Assembly: GCA_947626085.1 (NCBI GenBank)
Contig: CANQQU010000011.1
Span: forward strand, 1 to 42,682
Source of the DNA: an uncultured Oscillospiraceae bacterium
Lineage (GTDB): Bacteria > Bacillota > Clostridia > Oscillospirales > Oscillospiraceae
Direction: 5' to 3'
Length of the DNA stretch: 42,682 nt
In this document: positions 25,342 to 34,073 of the stretch, piece by piece
How positions within the stretch are numbered: position 1 is the stretch's first letter
How the letters are laid out: the number at the start of each line of letters is the position of its first letter
Program-made: the position numbers and the translations under genes
Notes under the pieces: generated by a model
The model's input: the letters and a program-made list of their open reading frames with translations, nothing else
The model's database searches: none
Told to the model about the DNA's origin: nothing

Positions 25342-27045
25342 ATGAAAGGCAAAAAAGAAAAAACCGGAATGAGGTTCAGATGGTGGCAGATCATAATGAT
25401 CATTTTGGCTGCGGTCATCACATTTATGGTTGTCGCTGGTGTCATTGGTTACAGCATCTCTCGTGCCCGGCGGGGAAATATCTATGTCTATACCCAGGAG
25501 GTGCGGCAGATCAAGGACCCGGAGGGATTCGGTACCGTGGAGGTCTTTACAATGCCCTTAGACCCTGCGGTCCCGGTGGATCGTGCCTGCTACACGCCTT
25601 CCGGCAGAGTCCTTTTAAGTTATGACGAAGGCCAAGACACCGTGATCTGTACCATGAACGATGACGGCACCGCCTGTTTAGAGCTGTTCCGCGGAAAGGT
25701 GCCAGGAAAATACCGGCTGATGCTTTGCCAGGACAATGCTAGGGTGCTTCTGGGCGATGCCATGCTGGAGTGCCCTGAAGGACAAACGCTGGATACCTGC
25801 GCCCCAGGCGCCGCCATATTGATTCCCGTGGAGTTTCCCGCTGCATTTGCTGACGATCCCGCTGTGACCAGCAAATGGACGGAGATCATTTTTTCACCTG
25901 ACGGCCAATATATCGCTTGGACCATCCGACGCAGTGACTGCGGAGCTGCTAACGCCATTGGACGGCTGGTGCGCTATGATGACCGCTATGTAATCGAGGA
26001 CGCCAAATACATCAGCGCCATGAATGCATATTCCCCGGACCCGGAGCATGATGGCCAGCTTCTTTACAGTCCTGTTATCGGCGGCGAGGTCAAGCAATTT
26101 GTCCACGGTGGGGCAGCAATTTCCTTAGTGGGCGCTGATCCCTGCGGTATGGGAGATTCTGTCATACAAGATATTGCCACCGGCGAGGTCCTTCAGGTGA
26201 CCCACTGCCCAGGTTATGACGAAACGACCCTGCTGTCCCCTGACGAGAAGCTGGGTATTGTCATGACCAGCCGCTTTTCTAAGTCTTCCGATCTGGCCGT
26301 GCTGGGCCTGGTTCCCAGGCCCTACGGTGACCCACTTCACAACATCATGGCTCAGATCTATATGTATAGCATCACAGGTGTTCGCAACTCGCGCCAGGGC
26401 AATATCGGTCCGGCGCTCATCGATATGGCACGTTCCATGGAGGAGCCCGGCTATGTCGGAGTGGATCTTAGCGACCCGGAGGGGAACTGGGTGTACCACT
26501 CTCCCATGTCCTGGAAGAATGACAGTACGCGCGCAATGTGGATGGAGCGGCAGCGAAATGGAAACGGCATCCGCATCCAGATCGTCTCGCTGCCGGAATA
26601 CCAGCCCGGTCCTCCGGTGGCGACGGTGGAAACGCCCCAGGCTGGTGATTACGGCGATACCTCGATCGGAGATCCCACTGTTCACGGCAGGATTCCGGGT
26701 AAGGTTTCCGGGTATGCGGAGATCACCAAGGAGAGCGGGTTTCTGGGCGTAACGACTGTGACGGTCACCTATGAGAATTACAGCGACGACGGCAGGTATT
26801 ATTTCAACGGCACGGAGCGCTCCAGCGGTTCCGTCATAACGGCTACCAGCTACACTTCCCATATCCGCGTGACCAATGCGGACGGAAAGGAGCTTGGCGG
26901 CATGGATGTGGAGCTTCGTTTTAGTGCGGCATACCGGCTTTCTTCCATATTTAAGGGTGCCACGCCAGAGCTGGATCTGAGCCAAAGCTCCGGTACCGCC
27001 ACATGGGACACGGTCACGGAAGATATTTCCGTTCTTGCCCCGTGA
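25342..27045 (+). CDS. membrane-anchored PD40/TolB-like beta-propeller protein
   Basis: 567 residues. A short basic N-terminus is followed by one membrane segment (about 15-37, WWQIIMIILAAVITFMVV), then an outer-face domain. Repeated blades have the TolB/PD40 pattern, for example IIFSPDGQYIAWTIRR and LLSPDEKLGIVMTSR, where S-P-D-G-x-x-I marks each blade. The last 110 residues look like a beta-sandwich (TVTYENYSDDGRYYFNGTER). TTGGAG nine bases upstream supports ATG 25342; an in-frame TTG at 25327 overlaps that site. No catalytic residues could be assigned. It is probably an extracellular binding or sensing protein, or a lyase-type enzyme. It is co-transcribed with the SDR gene, which is an unusual pairing. 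Confidence 0.75.
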   Translation: MKGKKEKTGMRFRWWQIIMIILAAVITFMVVAGVIGYSISRARRGNIYVYTQEVRQIKDPEGFGTVEVFTMPLDPAVPVDRACYTPSGRVLLSYDEGQDTVICTMNDDGTACLELFRGKVPGKYRLMLCQDNARVLLGDAMLECPEGQTLDTCAPGAAILIPVEFPAAFADDPAVTSKWTEIIFSPDGQYIAWTIRRSDCGAANAIGRLVRYDDRYVIEDAKYISAMNAYSPDPEHDGQLLYSPVIGGEVKQFVHGGAAISLVGADPCGMGDSVIQDIATGEVLQVTHCPGYDETTLLSPDEKLGIVMTSRFSKSSDLAVLGLVPRPYGDPLHNIMAQIYMYSITGVRNSRQGNIGPALIDMARSMEEPGYVGVDLSDPEGNWVYHSPMSWKNDSTRAMWMERQRNGNGIRIQIVSLPEYQPGPPVATVETPQAGDYGDTSIGDPTVHGRIPGKVSGYAEITKESGFLGVTTVTVTYENYSDDGRYYFNGTERSSGSVITATSYTSHIRVTNADGKELGGMDVELRFSAAYRLSSIFKGATPELDLSQSSGTATWDTVTEDISVLAP

Positions 27046-27062
27046 CAGGTAAATAGAACGAA

Positions 27063-27106
27063 CCCCGGTAAAAGCGGCACATTTCCTGCTTTTACCGGGG
27101 CTTTCT
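27063..27106. terminator. bidirectional intrinsic terminator
   Basis: CCCCGGTAAAAGC (27063-27075) pairs perfectly with GCTTTTACCGGGG (27088-27100), followed by CTTTCT on the plus strand and TTCGTTCTATTT on the minus strand. It separates the plus-strand PD40 gene from the minus-strand symporter operon. Confidence 0.85.
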
Positions 27107-27181
27107 ATAACAGATTCTTTCTCCACCAAAATCGGTGCTTCCGCAGACGCCAGGGGTGATAGACTGGACCGTTACCTGCTT

Positions 27182-28948
27182 TTAATGGTTCTTCCTCTTG
27201 GCCTTCTGTGCTTCTTTCTTTGCGCGTTTGCTCAAAACCTTATTGTTCTCCGTCTCAAAGTCCAGGCCTTTCCGGGCACAACGCTCTTTTAACTCCCGGA
27301 TACGGGTCTCCTCCGCCAGGCGCTCCTGCTCTGCAATTTCCAGACGTTCCTGTTCGTCAGCCGGAATGTACTCGATACCCAAGGCGGCGCACTCCGCGAC
27401 CTTTCGTTCCTGAAGCTCTTTTGAAACTTTTGGAAGATACTTTTCCAAATCGAATATGAAGAAAAACACGACAAACATCATCACACCAATGATGATATAG
27501 CTCCCTTGATATGCAAAATTGATCCATGTCGTAGCGGCGGCCGTTTGATCTGCATACAGCGGGATGTTATCTGTGGAAATCCCGATCTGCTGAGGCTGTG
27601 TATAGCCTGACAACATCAGTCCCAAATTGAATAGGCCCTGCGCGATTCCGACACCGATCATCATGCCCGCACTGGTAAATCCACCTGTCAGGCCGTCACA
27701 ACGGACACCTGTTTTCCATTCCACATGGTCAATGACGTCTCCCATATAAGAGGTGATCACATACGCGACACCGATGTTGCCGATGCCGCCCAATGCGGTG
27801 CCTATGTAAATCATCATTCTGCTTCCTGCATTCATAAACGCGAACACGGAGCCCAGCGCAACAAGGATCGATCCGCCCCAAATACAGGTGCGCCGTCCAA
27901 ATTTCTTCATAAGCGGCAGCAGCAGCAAGATGCCGGGTCCCATAGGCGACAGTGCGATCATTTGAAAGCTCGCCTGAATGGTAGCAAACTGACCATAGGC
28001 ATTGCCCTGCACGACCCATCCGGAATAATAGACCAGGGAAATGTTTCTCATATTTGCCAAGATCTGCTGGACGATCATGACCAGAACAAAACTGATCCAG
28101 TACTTGTCCTGGACACATGCCTTGAGCTGTTCAAGCAGAGACGCTTCCCGTTGCGATTCGGTAAGCAGTGACTTTCCAGTTGAATCTTTGATACCGGTCA
28201 TATTCCGGCGTTCTTCCGTCACCCGCTCACGGGTATAGAAATACTGAACAAAAGCCAACGGAATCGCCAGGAGCGCAATTGCCGACATACATACGAAGTA
28301 GCCCTTTGCGTTATCGCCGTTTAGAGCCGCCGTTGCAGCGGAAAGTACCATTGGGAACAGGATCGATGCCAAACCGGTCCCAACATTCAGCGTAATCCGG
28401 TCCGCCATGGCATTGTTTTTCCGCTGATTCACATTTCTTGTAGACAGTGCGGAGGACAGCTCCTTGGACATATTCCACATGGTGTAGGCGACACAGTAGT
28501 ATAGGTTATAGGAAATAACGACCCATACCGCCTGCGCAACTGGATTACTTACCGGAATCCAGAACATGAGAATAATACTGATCGCAACAACCGGCGCGGA
28601 AATAATCATCCATGGCCGGACCTTGCCCTGTCGGCAGGTGGTATGGTCGATGACCCAGCACATGACCATGTTTGTTACGGCATCTAATATTTTGGAAATT
28701 ACCGGGAAAAGCACCATGAATGTGGCGATCCATGCCGCCCTGTCAACTGTAAACCCGATAATGTCTGTAAGATACTGGTTAAAATAACTGTTTACAACAG
28801 ATTGGCCCAGCAGCATTCCGTATGGTCCGATGACATAGCCCAACCACATTTCTTTTTTAGTCGTGTTGGCGGATGTGATCCGAGAGTTCCATTTCGGACT
28901 GCTGAAGGCATTCGCAAGCAGTCCACGTCTTTCTTTTACAGCATTCAT
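27182..28948 (-). CDS. GPH-family symporter with charged C-terminal tail (paralogue 3), last gene of the fdrA operon
   Basis: 588 residues, very close to the symporter at 18153-19967 throughout: GFTVDRAAWIATFMVL, TTCRQGKVRPWMIISAP and ALSTRNVNQRKNNAMADRI; tail motifs AECAALGIEYIPADEQE and KERCARKGLDFETENNKVL. GGAGGAGAACC lies before the ATG. It follows the DUF6282 gene by 22 bases on the same strand, so it is the likely importer for the substrate handled by the fdrA/DUF1116 operon. A GPH importer implies a glycoside, a uronide or another polar organic substrate rather than allantoin-type purines. Codon use and GC look lower than in the 18153 gene, which suggests an old duplication rather than a recent copy. 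Confidence 0.93.
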   Translation of the reverse strand: MNAVKERRGLLANAFSSPKWNSRITSANTTKKEMWLGYVIGPYGMLLGQSVVNSYFNQYLTDIIGFTVDRAAWIATFMVLFPVISKILDAVTNMVMCWVIDHTTCRQGKVRPWMIISAPVVAISIILMFWIPVSNPVAQAVWVVISYNLYYCVAYTMWNMSKELSSALSTRNVNQRKNNAMADRITLNVGTGLASILFPMVLSAATAALNGDNAKGYFVCMSAIALLAIPLAFVQYFYTRERVTEERRNMTGIKDSTGKSLLTESQREASLLEQLKACVQDKYWISFVLVMIVQQILANMRNISLVYYSGWVVQGNAYGQFATIQASFQMIALSPMGPGILLLLPLMKKFGRRTCIWGGSILVALGSVFAFMNAGSRMMIYIGTALGGIGNIGVAYVITSYMGDVIDHVEWKTGVRCDGLTGGFTSAGMMIGVGIAQGLFNLGLMLSGYTQPQQIGISTDNIPLYADQTAAATTWINFAYQGSYIIIGVMMFVVFFFIFDLEKYLPKVSKELQERKVAECAALGIEYIPADEQERLEIAEQERLAEETRIRELKERCARKGLDFETENNKVLSKRAKKEAQKAKRKNH

Positions 28949-28970
28949 GGTTCTCCTCCTTACTTTGAAA

Positions 28971-29828
28971 TTATCCGATTAAGCAAGCCGGATTATCGTG
29001 GGTCATGATGTACACCTGCCTATGATTGAATCCCCGGTCTAGCATCGCATCCATAAACATCATCAGGCTCTCCACAGGATATTCAGCCCGAATCTGCCCA
29101 CGGTCTGTGGAGAGAAATACATTCTCAGCACCCAACTCCCGAATTGTAAGGGCCATATAATCCGCTGAAACAAGATTGTGCCCAATATCCAGCCAGAGTT
29201 TTTCGACCATCGCGCCTTTTTTGACAAAGGCCTTTTGGACTTCTATGGGCAGACTCGTACAATTCCAATCTGGGTGGGTCAAGACGCACTTCACTCCCAT
29301 GTCGCAGGCTGCATAGATCACTGCCGCGGATTCCCCAAGACTGATATGACCCGTGGCCACCACAGCGCCGTACTGCTTAATTAACTCCAGGATCTCATAT
29401 ACTTCGGGCTTTAGAGTCCCATCTTCATTCAACACTCTGATTCCGGAGGCAGCCTGCTTGCCCCCGACGGCAGCTACATACTCGATATGGTTGTGTGCCT
29501 GGATCGTTGGCATCCAAACCATTTTCGCCCCAAGCCGCAGGCTGGTCTCAACGGCCTGTGGGTTTAAGCCGCCCACAGAGCTGTTTAGGACGATAGAGCC
29601 ATATGCTTTGGTATTGAACTTACCGCAGCTGTTTACCAACGCCGCTCTTGCGGCAGTGGAACCACTGTGATTTTTAAGCATGACGCCTGCCATCCCGTAA
29701 TCATTCGCCATGGCTGTTAATTCAAAGTCATTGACAATTCGCGGTAAAGTGTCCGGCGCTGTGTGGGTATGCAGGTCATACGCGCCTGCCATCAATTCCA
29801 AGACGGCTTCATGCTGGGGTTGGTACAT
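28971..29828 (-). CDS. DUF6282-type metal-dependent hydrolase
   Basis: 285 residues. The N-terminal YDLHTHTAPDTLPR carries the His-x-His metal pair (His20, His22) of amidohydrolase/PHP-type barrels. Later ligand candidates are in VWMPTIQAHNH, ATGHISLGE (His) and CVLTHPDWN (His-Pro-Asp), and an Asp in LSTDRGQI near the end, all on expected strand ends of a TIM-barrel metallohydrolase. I recognise this as the family annotated DUF6282; its reaction is not established to my knowledge. GGGAGGAGAAACGGAT precedes the start. It lies 34 bases after the acetate-kinase-like gene and 22 before the symporter. It could hydrolyse an amide, lactone or cyclic intermediate in the pathway (inference). Confidence 0.82.
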   Translation of the reverse strand: MYQPQHEAVLELMAGAYDLHTHTAPDTLPRIVNDFELTAMANDYGMAGVMLKNHSGSTAARAALVNSCGKFNTKAYGSIVLNSSVGGLNPQAVETSLRLGAKMVWMPTIQAHNHIEYVAAVGGKQAASGIRVLNEDGTLKPEVYEILELIKQYGAVVATGHISLGESAAVIYAACDMGVKCVLTHPDWNCTSLPIEVQKAFVKKGAMVEKLWLDIGHNLVSADYMALTIRELGAENVFLSTDRGQIRAEYPVESLMMFMDAMLDRGFNHRQVYIMTHDNPACLIG

Positions 29829-29862
29829 ATCCGTTTCTCCTCCCTATGAACAATAATAGACC

Positions 29863-31044
29863 TTATTTTATTTCATACGTCCTTCGGGCAATGCCCAGCT
29901 CCTCATCGGTGGGGATCACCCGCACGCAGACTGCGGAATCCGGCGTGGAGATCACCGCCATTCCTTGGCAGCCTTCGTTTTTTGCTTTGTCCAACCGGAC
30001 ACCCAGGGGGGCCAATTTTTCGCAGACCATTTTCCGGATCAGCGGGGCGTGTTCCCCGATCCCGGCGGTGAACACCAGATCGTCCAGCCGCCCCAGGTCC
30101 AGATAAAAAGCACCGATATAGTGAACGATGCCGGATACGAACACGTCGATGGCCAATTTGGCCCGGGCATTTCCGGCGGCGGCAGCCTCCTGAATATAGC
30201 GCAGGTCGCCGCTGACCCCGGAGAGCCCTAAAAGACCGCCCTTTTTCTGGAAGCCATCCATAATTTCTTCTTCGGTGAGACCTTGACTGCGCAGGAAAGA
30301 CACCATGCTGGCGTCCATGTCGCCTACCCGGTTGGCGTGGATCAGGCCAGACTCCAGAGACATCCCGAAGCTGGTATCCACGCTTTTCCCATTCAGGATC
30401 GCGCAGACGGAGCAGCTTCCGCCCAAGTGGCAGGAAATGGCGGCATATTCCCGCTTTTCTCCGTTGAGGACATCGGCGATATAACTGTGAGACGCGCTGT
30501 GATAGCCAAGACGCTGCACGCCGTACTTTTCGTACCATTCGTAGGGAACGCCGAAAAGCCGCCGCTCCAAGGGGATGTCCCGGTGAAAAGCGGTTTCGAA
30601 GGCGCCGACGAACCGAGCGTGGGGCAGCGCCTCCCGCATCACTTCGATAGCCTTGATATAGGCGGCGTTGTGTACCGGCGCCAGGGGCAGCCAGTCCCGC
30701 ATTCCCCGCAAAACCGGCTCGTCGATCTCATGGACACCGAAAAAGCCCTTTGACAAGGTCGCTTTGAAGCCCACCCGTTCGATCTCCTCTACACGGGAAA
30801 GAACTGCTCCTTCGCCCTCTGTCAAGCATCCCAGGAACCGCCGGATTCCGGTCTGATAGTCAGGGATATCCTGACCGGTAAGGGTATAATCGATACCGGA
30901 CGCGTAGCTTTGAAAGCCAAAGATGGCGTCATTCCGGCTGCCGACCCGCTCTGTCCAGCCCCGGGCCAGCACCCGGGCCTCCGGCATCTCATAGAGCTTG
31001 AATTTCAGGGAGGTGCTGCCCACGTTGCAAACCAGAATTTTCAT
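29863..31044 (-). CDS. acetate kinase family protein with Glu at the catalytic Asp position
   Basis: 393 residues of the acetate/propionate/butyrate kinase group, which makes ATP from an acyl phosphate. Family motifs: CNVGSTSLKFKLY at the N-terminus, PLAPVHNAAY, LGYHSASHSYI, DTSFGMSLESGLIHANRVGD, GVSGDLR and FTAGIGEHAPLIR. Two departures stand out: the catalytic FDTAFH of acetate kinases reads FETAFH (Glu150), and the phosphate-loop HLGNG-type motif reads HLGGSCS. These suggest a different acyl group or altered chemistry. The ATG at 31044 is two bases past the stop of the 61-residue gene, and earlier in-frame codons lack support. In place of the carbamate kinase that accompanies fdrA genes in E. 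coli, this protein would convert the acyl phosphate made by the FdrA/DUF1116 pair (inference). Confidence 0.88.
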   Translation of the reverse strand: MKILVCNVGSTSLKFKLYEMPEARVLARGWTERVGSRNDAIFGFQSYASGIDYTLTGQDIPDYQTGIRRFLGCLTEGEGAVLSRVEEIERVGFKATLSKGFFGVHEIDEPVLRGMRDWLPLAPVHNAAYIKAIEVMREALPHARFVGAFETAFHRDIPLERRLFGVPYEWYEKYGVQRLGYHSASHSYIADVLNGEKREYAAISCHLGGSCSVCAILNGKSVDTSFGMSLESGLIHANRVGDMDASMVSFLRSQGLTEEEIMDGFQKKGGLLGLSGVSGDLRYIQEAAAAGNARAKLAIDVFVSGIVHYIGAFYLDLGRLDDLVFTAGIGEHAPLIRKMVCEKLAPLGVRLDKAKNEGCQGMAVISTPDSAVCVRVIPTDEELGIARRTYEIK

Positions 31045-31045
31045 C

Positions 31046-31231
31046 TCAGTCCAGCCCTCCCAGTACCGCCAAAATCTCCTGCATTTCCCGGTCTCCGCCG
31101 GCAACGGGCTTCCAGTCCACCTGCACGGTTTGATAGCCCTGCTTTTCCAGCGCCTCGGCAAAGAGTTTCGGCCCCACATTCACCGTTATCAATTCCGAAC
31201 GGAACAGGCTCAAAATTTTATCACAATTCAT
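31046..31231 (-). CDS. 61-residue protein resembling a detached FdrA/DUF1116-associated segment
   Basis: A small gene overlapping the end of fdrA by 11 bases, with GAGAGGGATCAAC before the ATG at 31231, and ending two bases before the kinase ATG. The product includes ITVNVGPKLFAEALEKQGYQ and VQVDWKPVAGGDREM. From memory of this family, the pattern N-V-G-x-x-x-F-A-x-x-L-x-x-Q-G with V-x-V-D-W-x-P-x-A-G-G-D occurs as a segment at the edge of larger FdrA or DUF1116 proteins. Here it stands alone, between fdrA and the kinase gene. A split-off subunit or active-site piece of the FdrA/DUF1116 enzyme is the best guess. Coding status is strong from the tight overlaps. Confidence 0.8.
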   Translation of the reverse strand: MNCDKILSLFRSELITVNVGPKLFAEALEKQGYQTVQVDWKPVAGGDREMQEILAVLGGLD

Positions 31232-32792
31232 GTTGATCCCTCTCTTGCTTCTGACGGATGATCTCACCGGCCAGCATGGCCGCCCGGCGGTTGGTTTTGC
31301 ATACCAGCACCCCAGCATCCTCCAGCTTTTTCCTCTGATCATTTACATTTTGAAAATCTGCGTCAGTACCTAAAACGGACGCGACAAACACGATTTGCCG
31401 TCCCGCGGCTGCCGTCTGAGCCTGGGCTTTTCGGATATCGTCCAGCACGAATCCCACCGGGTCCATGTGCCCCGGGGGCGTCAGAATAAAGTCCAGCAGG
31501 ATGACCGCCGTCTCCGGATCGGCCGCCTCCCGCAGAATCGCAGGCCGGCGGACGCCGGGATCGATGGCTGGATGGGGCCGCCCCCGGGTAAACTCCTCCT
31601 CGCCATAGTCTACGCAGGCGTTGCAAACGCTTCTGTGGGAATCTGGCAACCGCCACTGCTCTTTCAGAGGGCAGTTGGAATAAACCGGACCGATTCCCTC
31701 CACCAGGGTGTGCATGGCCTCGTCCATGAAGGTGCCTCCGCTGAAGGCGCCCCGGACATACTTCTGCTCCCTTGCCAAGCATGGCACGACCTGTGCCGCC
31801 CGCTCCCGGATCTGAGCCTCCGTTTCTAAAGGATAGTCTTTTCCAATCAGCCGGAGGCATTTTTGCGCACAGTCATCCAGGTCTGCCGCCCAGATAGCGC
31901 CGGTCCGTTCCACAGCCGCCCGGTCGCTGCTCATAAACATGGCTACCACCGGCTTTTTGCACCGGGAAACCCGGTCCAGAATGGCCGGTTCCACCTGATC
32001 GCCGATGCGGCGGGCAATGAGGGCAATATAGGACGTCTCCGGGTCTGCCTCCAGAGCGTCGATGCCCATGAGCATCATGATGCCGCCTACCTCATTTTTC
32101 AGATCGTTGCCGCCGGTGCCGATGGTCTGCGAAACGCCGCTGCCGGCCTCGTGCAAAATGGCTGCCACATGCTGGATGCCCACGCCGGAGGCTCCACAAA
32201 TTCCAAAGGGGCCCCGATTGTTCACGCTTGCCAGCACCAGCGCCGCGCCATTGATATTGGCAACGCCGCAGTCCGGTCCCATGCACAGCAGGCCCTTTTC
32301 CCGGGCCAGCTCCTTCATCTCCCGCTCCTGGGAAAGCGGAACATTATTGCTGAATACCACGCAGTGCAGTCCGGCGTTCAGTGCCTTTTTGACCTCCGCC
32401 AAGGCATACTCCCCGGGCACGGCAACGGAACACAGGTTTGCTCTGGGGCAGGCTTCCACCGCCGCCTTGATGGAGGGGTAGGCTTTCGGTAGGTCCTCCC
32501 CTTCCCCGTTTTCCTCCTGCTTTGGCGCCAGATTGGCCTCCACCGCCGCCACGGCGGCGTCAAAAGCCGCCTGGGATTCCGCTCGGGCCGCCACCACATA
32601 GCAGCTACCGTCGCAGCCCTTGATTTCCTCGGTCAACAGGCAGATGTCCGCAAGGATGTCCTTAAACGGCTCTGTTGCCATGCCGGCATAGCCGATTTCC
32701 AAGCCTGGCTGCTCGTTGAGAATGCTGGCGGCCAGCAGCGTTTCCAGAGAATCGATATATCTGCCTCGCTCTACTTTCGTATAGATGTTCAT
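31221..32792 (-). CDS. fdrA: FdrA-like protein (acyl-CoA synthetase fold)
   Basis: 523 residues of the FdrA family, related to succinyl-CoA synthetase. The first CoA-binding-like half includes LCSVAVPGEYALAEVKKAL and LLCMGPDCGVANING; the second has FGICGASGVGIQHVAAI (197-213), SQTIGTGGNDLKNEVGG (221-237) and, further on, AFSGGTFMDEAMHTLVE (349-365) and RPHPAIDPGVRR (405-416). The phospho-His of true synthetases is not visible. In E. coli fdrA (allF), with ylbE (allG) and ylbF (allH), forms oxamate carbamoyltransferase, which uses phosphate to release carbamoyl phosphate from oxalurate. The DUF1116 partner lies 12 bases upstream here, but no ylbF (DUF2877) gene is in the window. GAGGAGGATAGGAT precedes the ATG. 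A phosphate-dependent acyl or carbamoyl transfer is therefore likely; the substrate is unknown. Confidence 0.9.
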   Translation of the reverse strand: MNIYTKVERGRYIDSLETLLAASILNEQPGLEIGYAGMATEPFKDILADICLLTEEIKGCDGSCYVVAARAESQAAFDAAVAAVEANLAPKQEENGEGEDLPKAYPSIKAAVEACPRANLCSVAVPGEYALAEVKKALNAGLHCVVFSNNVPLSQEREMKELAREKGLLCMGPDCGVANINGAALVLASVNNRGPFGICGASGVGIQHVAAILHEAGSGVSQTIGTGGNDLKNEVGGIMMLMGIDALEADPETSYIALIARRIGDQVEPAILDRVSRCKKPVVAMFMSSDRAAVERTGAIWAADLDDCAQKCLRLIGKDYPLETEAQIRERAAQVVPCLAREQKYVRGAFSGGTFMDEAMHTLVEGIGPVYSNCPLKEQWRLPDSHRSVCNACVDYGEEEFTRGRPHPAIDPGVRRPAILREAADPETAVILLDFILTPPGHMDPVGFVLDDIRKAQAQTAAAGRQIVFVASVLGTDADFQNVNDQRKKLEDAGVLVCKTNRRAAMLAGEIIRQKQERDQHEL

Positions 32793-32804
32793 ATCCTATC
32801 CTCC

Positions 32805-34073
32805 TCACATCTGCGCCGGTGTAAGCCGGAGCGCCTCCCGGTAGATTCCACGCAACGCATCCTTGAAGCATTCCATAGGCAGCTCCGCCGCTCCGGCGCC
32901 ACCCTGCCCGCCGCGCTTCAGAGCGGAACCTCCGTGGCTGATAGGCAGAATGTTATAGCCCACCACCTTGCGGGCATCCAGACCCACCGGAAAGCCTCGG
33001 AAGTCATCCCAGGGAATGGGGGCAAAGGTATGCTCCCCCAGGGATACCGCCCGGGCCTTTTCCGTCCGGTCCCGCGCCTCGGCGATATTGGAGCCGGTCA
33101 TCCGCATATAGGCCGGACCAGCGATGGCGGACATCCCACCCAAGCCGTAGACCTCCGTGACGCAGCTGTCCCCCAGGTAGCCCAGCAGATCCGCCTCTGT
33201 ATAGGACGGATTCAGGAATGTGCCCTTGATTACAGGCGCCGGGGCGGTGTACCACCGATTTCCGGTCCCCGCAAGCTGAATGCCAAATTCCACGCCGTTG
33301 CCGCCCATGCCTGCCAGAACCGTGGACAGGGGCACCTGCTTCATGGTTGCGGTCAGGCTCTCCACGCCTGCCATCATGGGATGCAGGAAGAATCGGTCGT
33401 TGGCGGCGAAATGCCGAATCATGGCGTCCCGCTCCGAATCCTCCTGGTCCAGCATCCAGGGAATGACCTGTAGCGCCAGATACATGGATGCCGCCGGTTG
33501 GCGATTGTGATTTTCGTCGCCCATGCCGGCGGTCTTTGCCAGCACAGTCACCAAATCGATTCCACCGGCAGCCCGAACCGCCCTGCCCAGAGCGGGACCG
33601 TAGTGATCCCGGAACCAGCATAGGTCTCGCTCCACATCTTCGTCATAAAAGCCCCAGCGCAGGCATTTGGGATTGGGGCCGGGGTGAATGGGGGCGTAGC
33701 CCCTTCCGCCGAAAACCCGGTCCTGGGCGATCATCACCGGCATACTGGCGGACACCACCATGCTGGCGGCGCAGCCGCACTGATGGTCCTGGGCAGGTTC
33801 CACGGTGATTTCTCCCCGCAGGACCATCTGCCAGGCCTCTTCCGAGGTCGTGGCCAGTTTTTCATGAACGGCCGCGCCGCAAACCGCGGTACGGATGGGC
33901 GTGGTGAGCCGCTCCACAGGAAGGGGTGGGCCGGGCACGAGAATCCTGGTCCGGGTCATCCCGGGGATGACCTCCAACGCCGGCCGGACATCGATCCATA
34001 CCGGCCGGCCCTTGAGGAGGATCTCCATCACTCGGTCATTGGCAGCGTTGACTTGTTGCTCGATGGTCATCAT
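32805..34073 (-). CDS. ylbE: DUF1116 protein (YlbE/AllG family)
   Basis: 422 residues with the DUF1116 signature along its length: VRPALEVIPGMTRTRILVPG, DHQCGCAASMVVSASMPV, TVLAKTAGMGDENHNRQPAA, FFLHPMMAGVESLTATMK, VLAGMGGNGVEFGIQLAG and PISHGGSALKRGGQGG. This family always travels with FdrA and in E. coli is a subunit of oxamate carbamoyltransferase. The conserved Gly, His and Asn stretches are intact, so it should be functional. It starts with two ATG codons (34073, 34070) and overlaps the esterase stop by 4 bases, a translational coupling that places the esterase in the same pathway. Its stop is 12 bases before fdrA. Confidence 0.9.
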   Translation of the reverse strand: MMTIEQQVNAANDRVMEILLKGRPVWIDVRPALEVIPGMTRTRILVPGPPLPVERLTTPIRTAVCGAAVHEKLATTSEEAWQMVLRGEITVEPAQDHQCGCAASMVVSASMPVMIAQDRVFGGRGYAPIHPGPNPKCLRWGFYDEDVERDLCWFRDHYGPALGRAVRAAGGIDLVTVLAKTAGMGDENHNRQPAASMYLALQVIPWMLDQEDSERDAMIRHFAANDRFFLHPMMAGVESLTATMKQVPLSTVLAGMGGNGVEFGIQLAGTGNRWYTAPAPVIKGTFLNPSYTEADLLGYLGDSCVTEVYGLGGMSAIAGPAYMRMTGSNIAEARDRTEKARAVSLGEHTFAPIPWDDFRGFPVGLDARKVVGYNILPISHGGSALKRGGQGGAGAAELPMECFKDALRGIYREALRLTPAQM

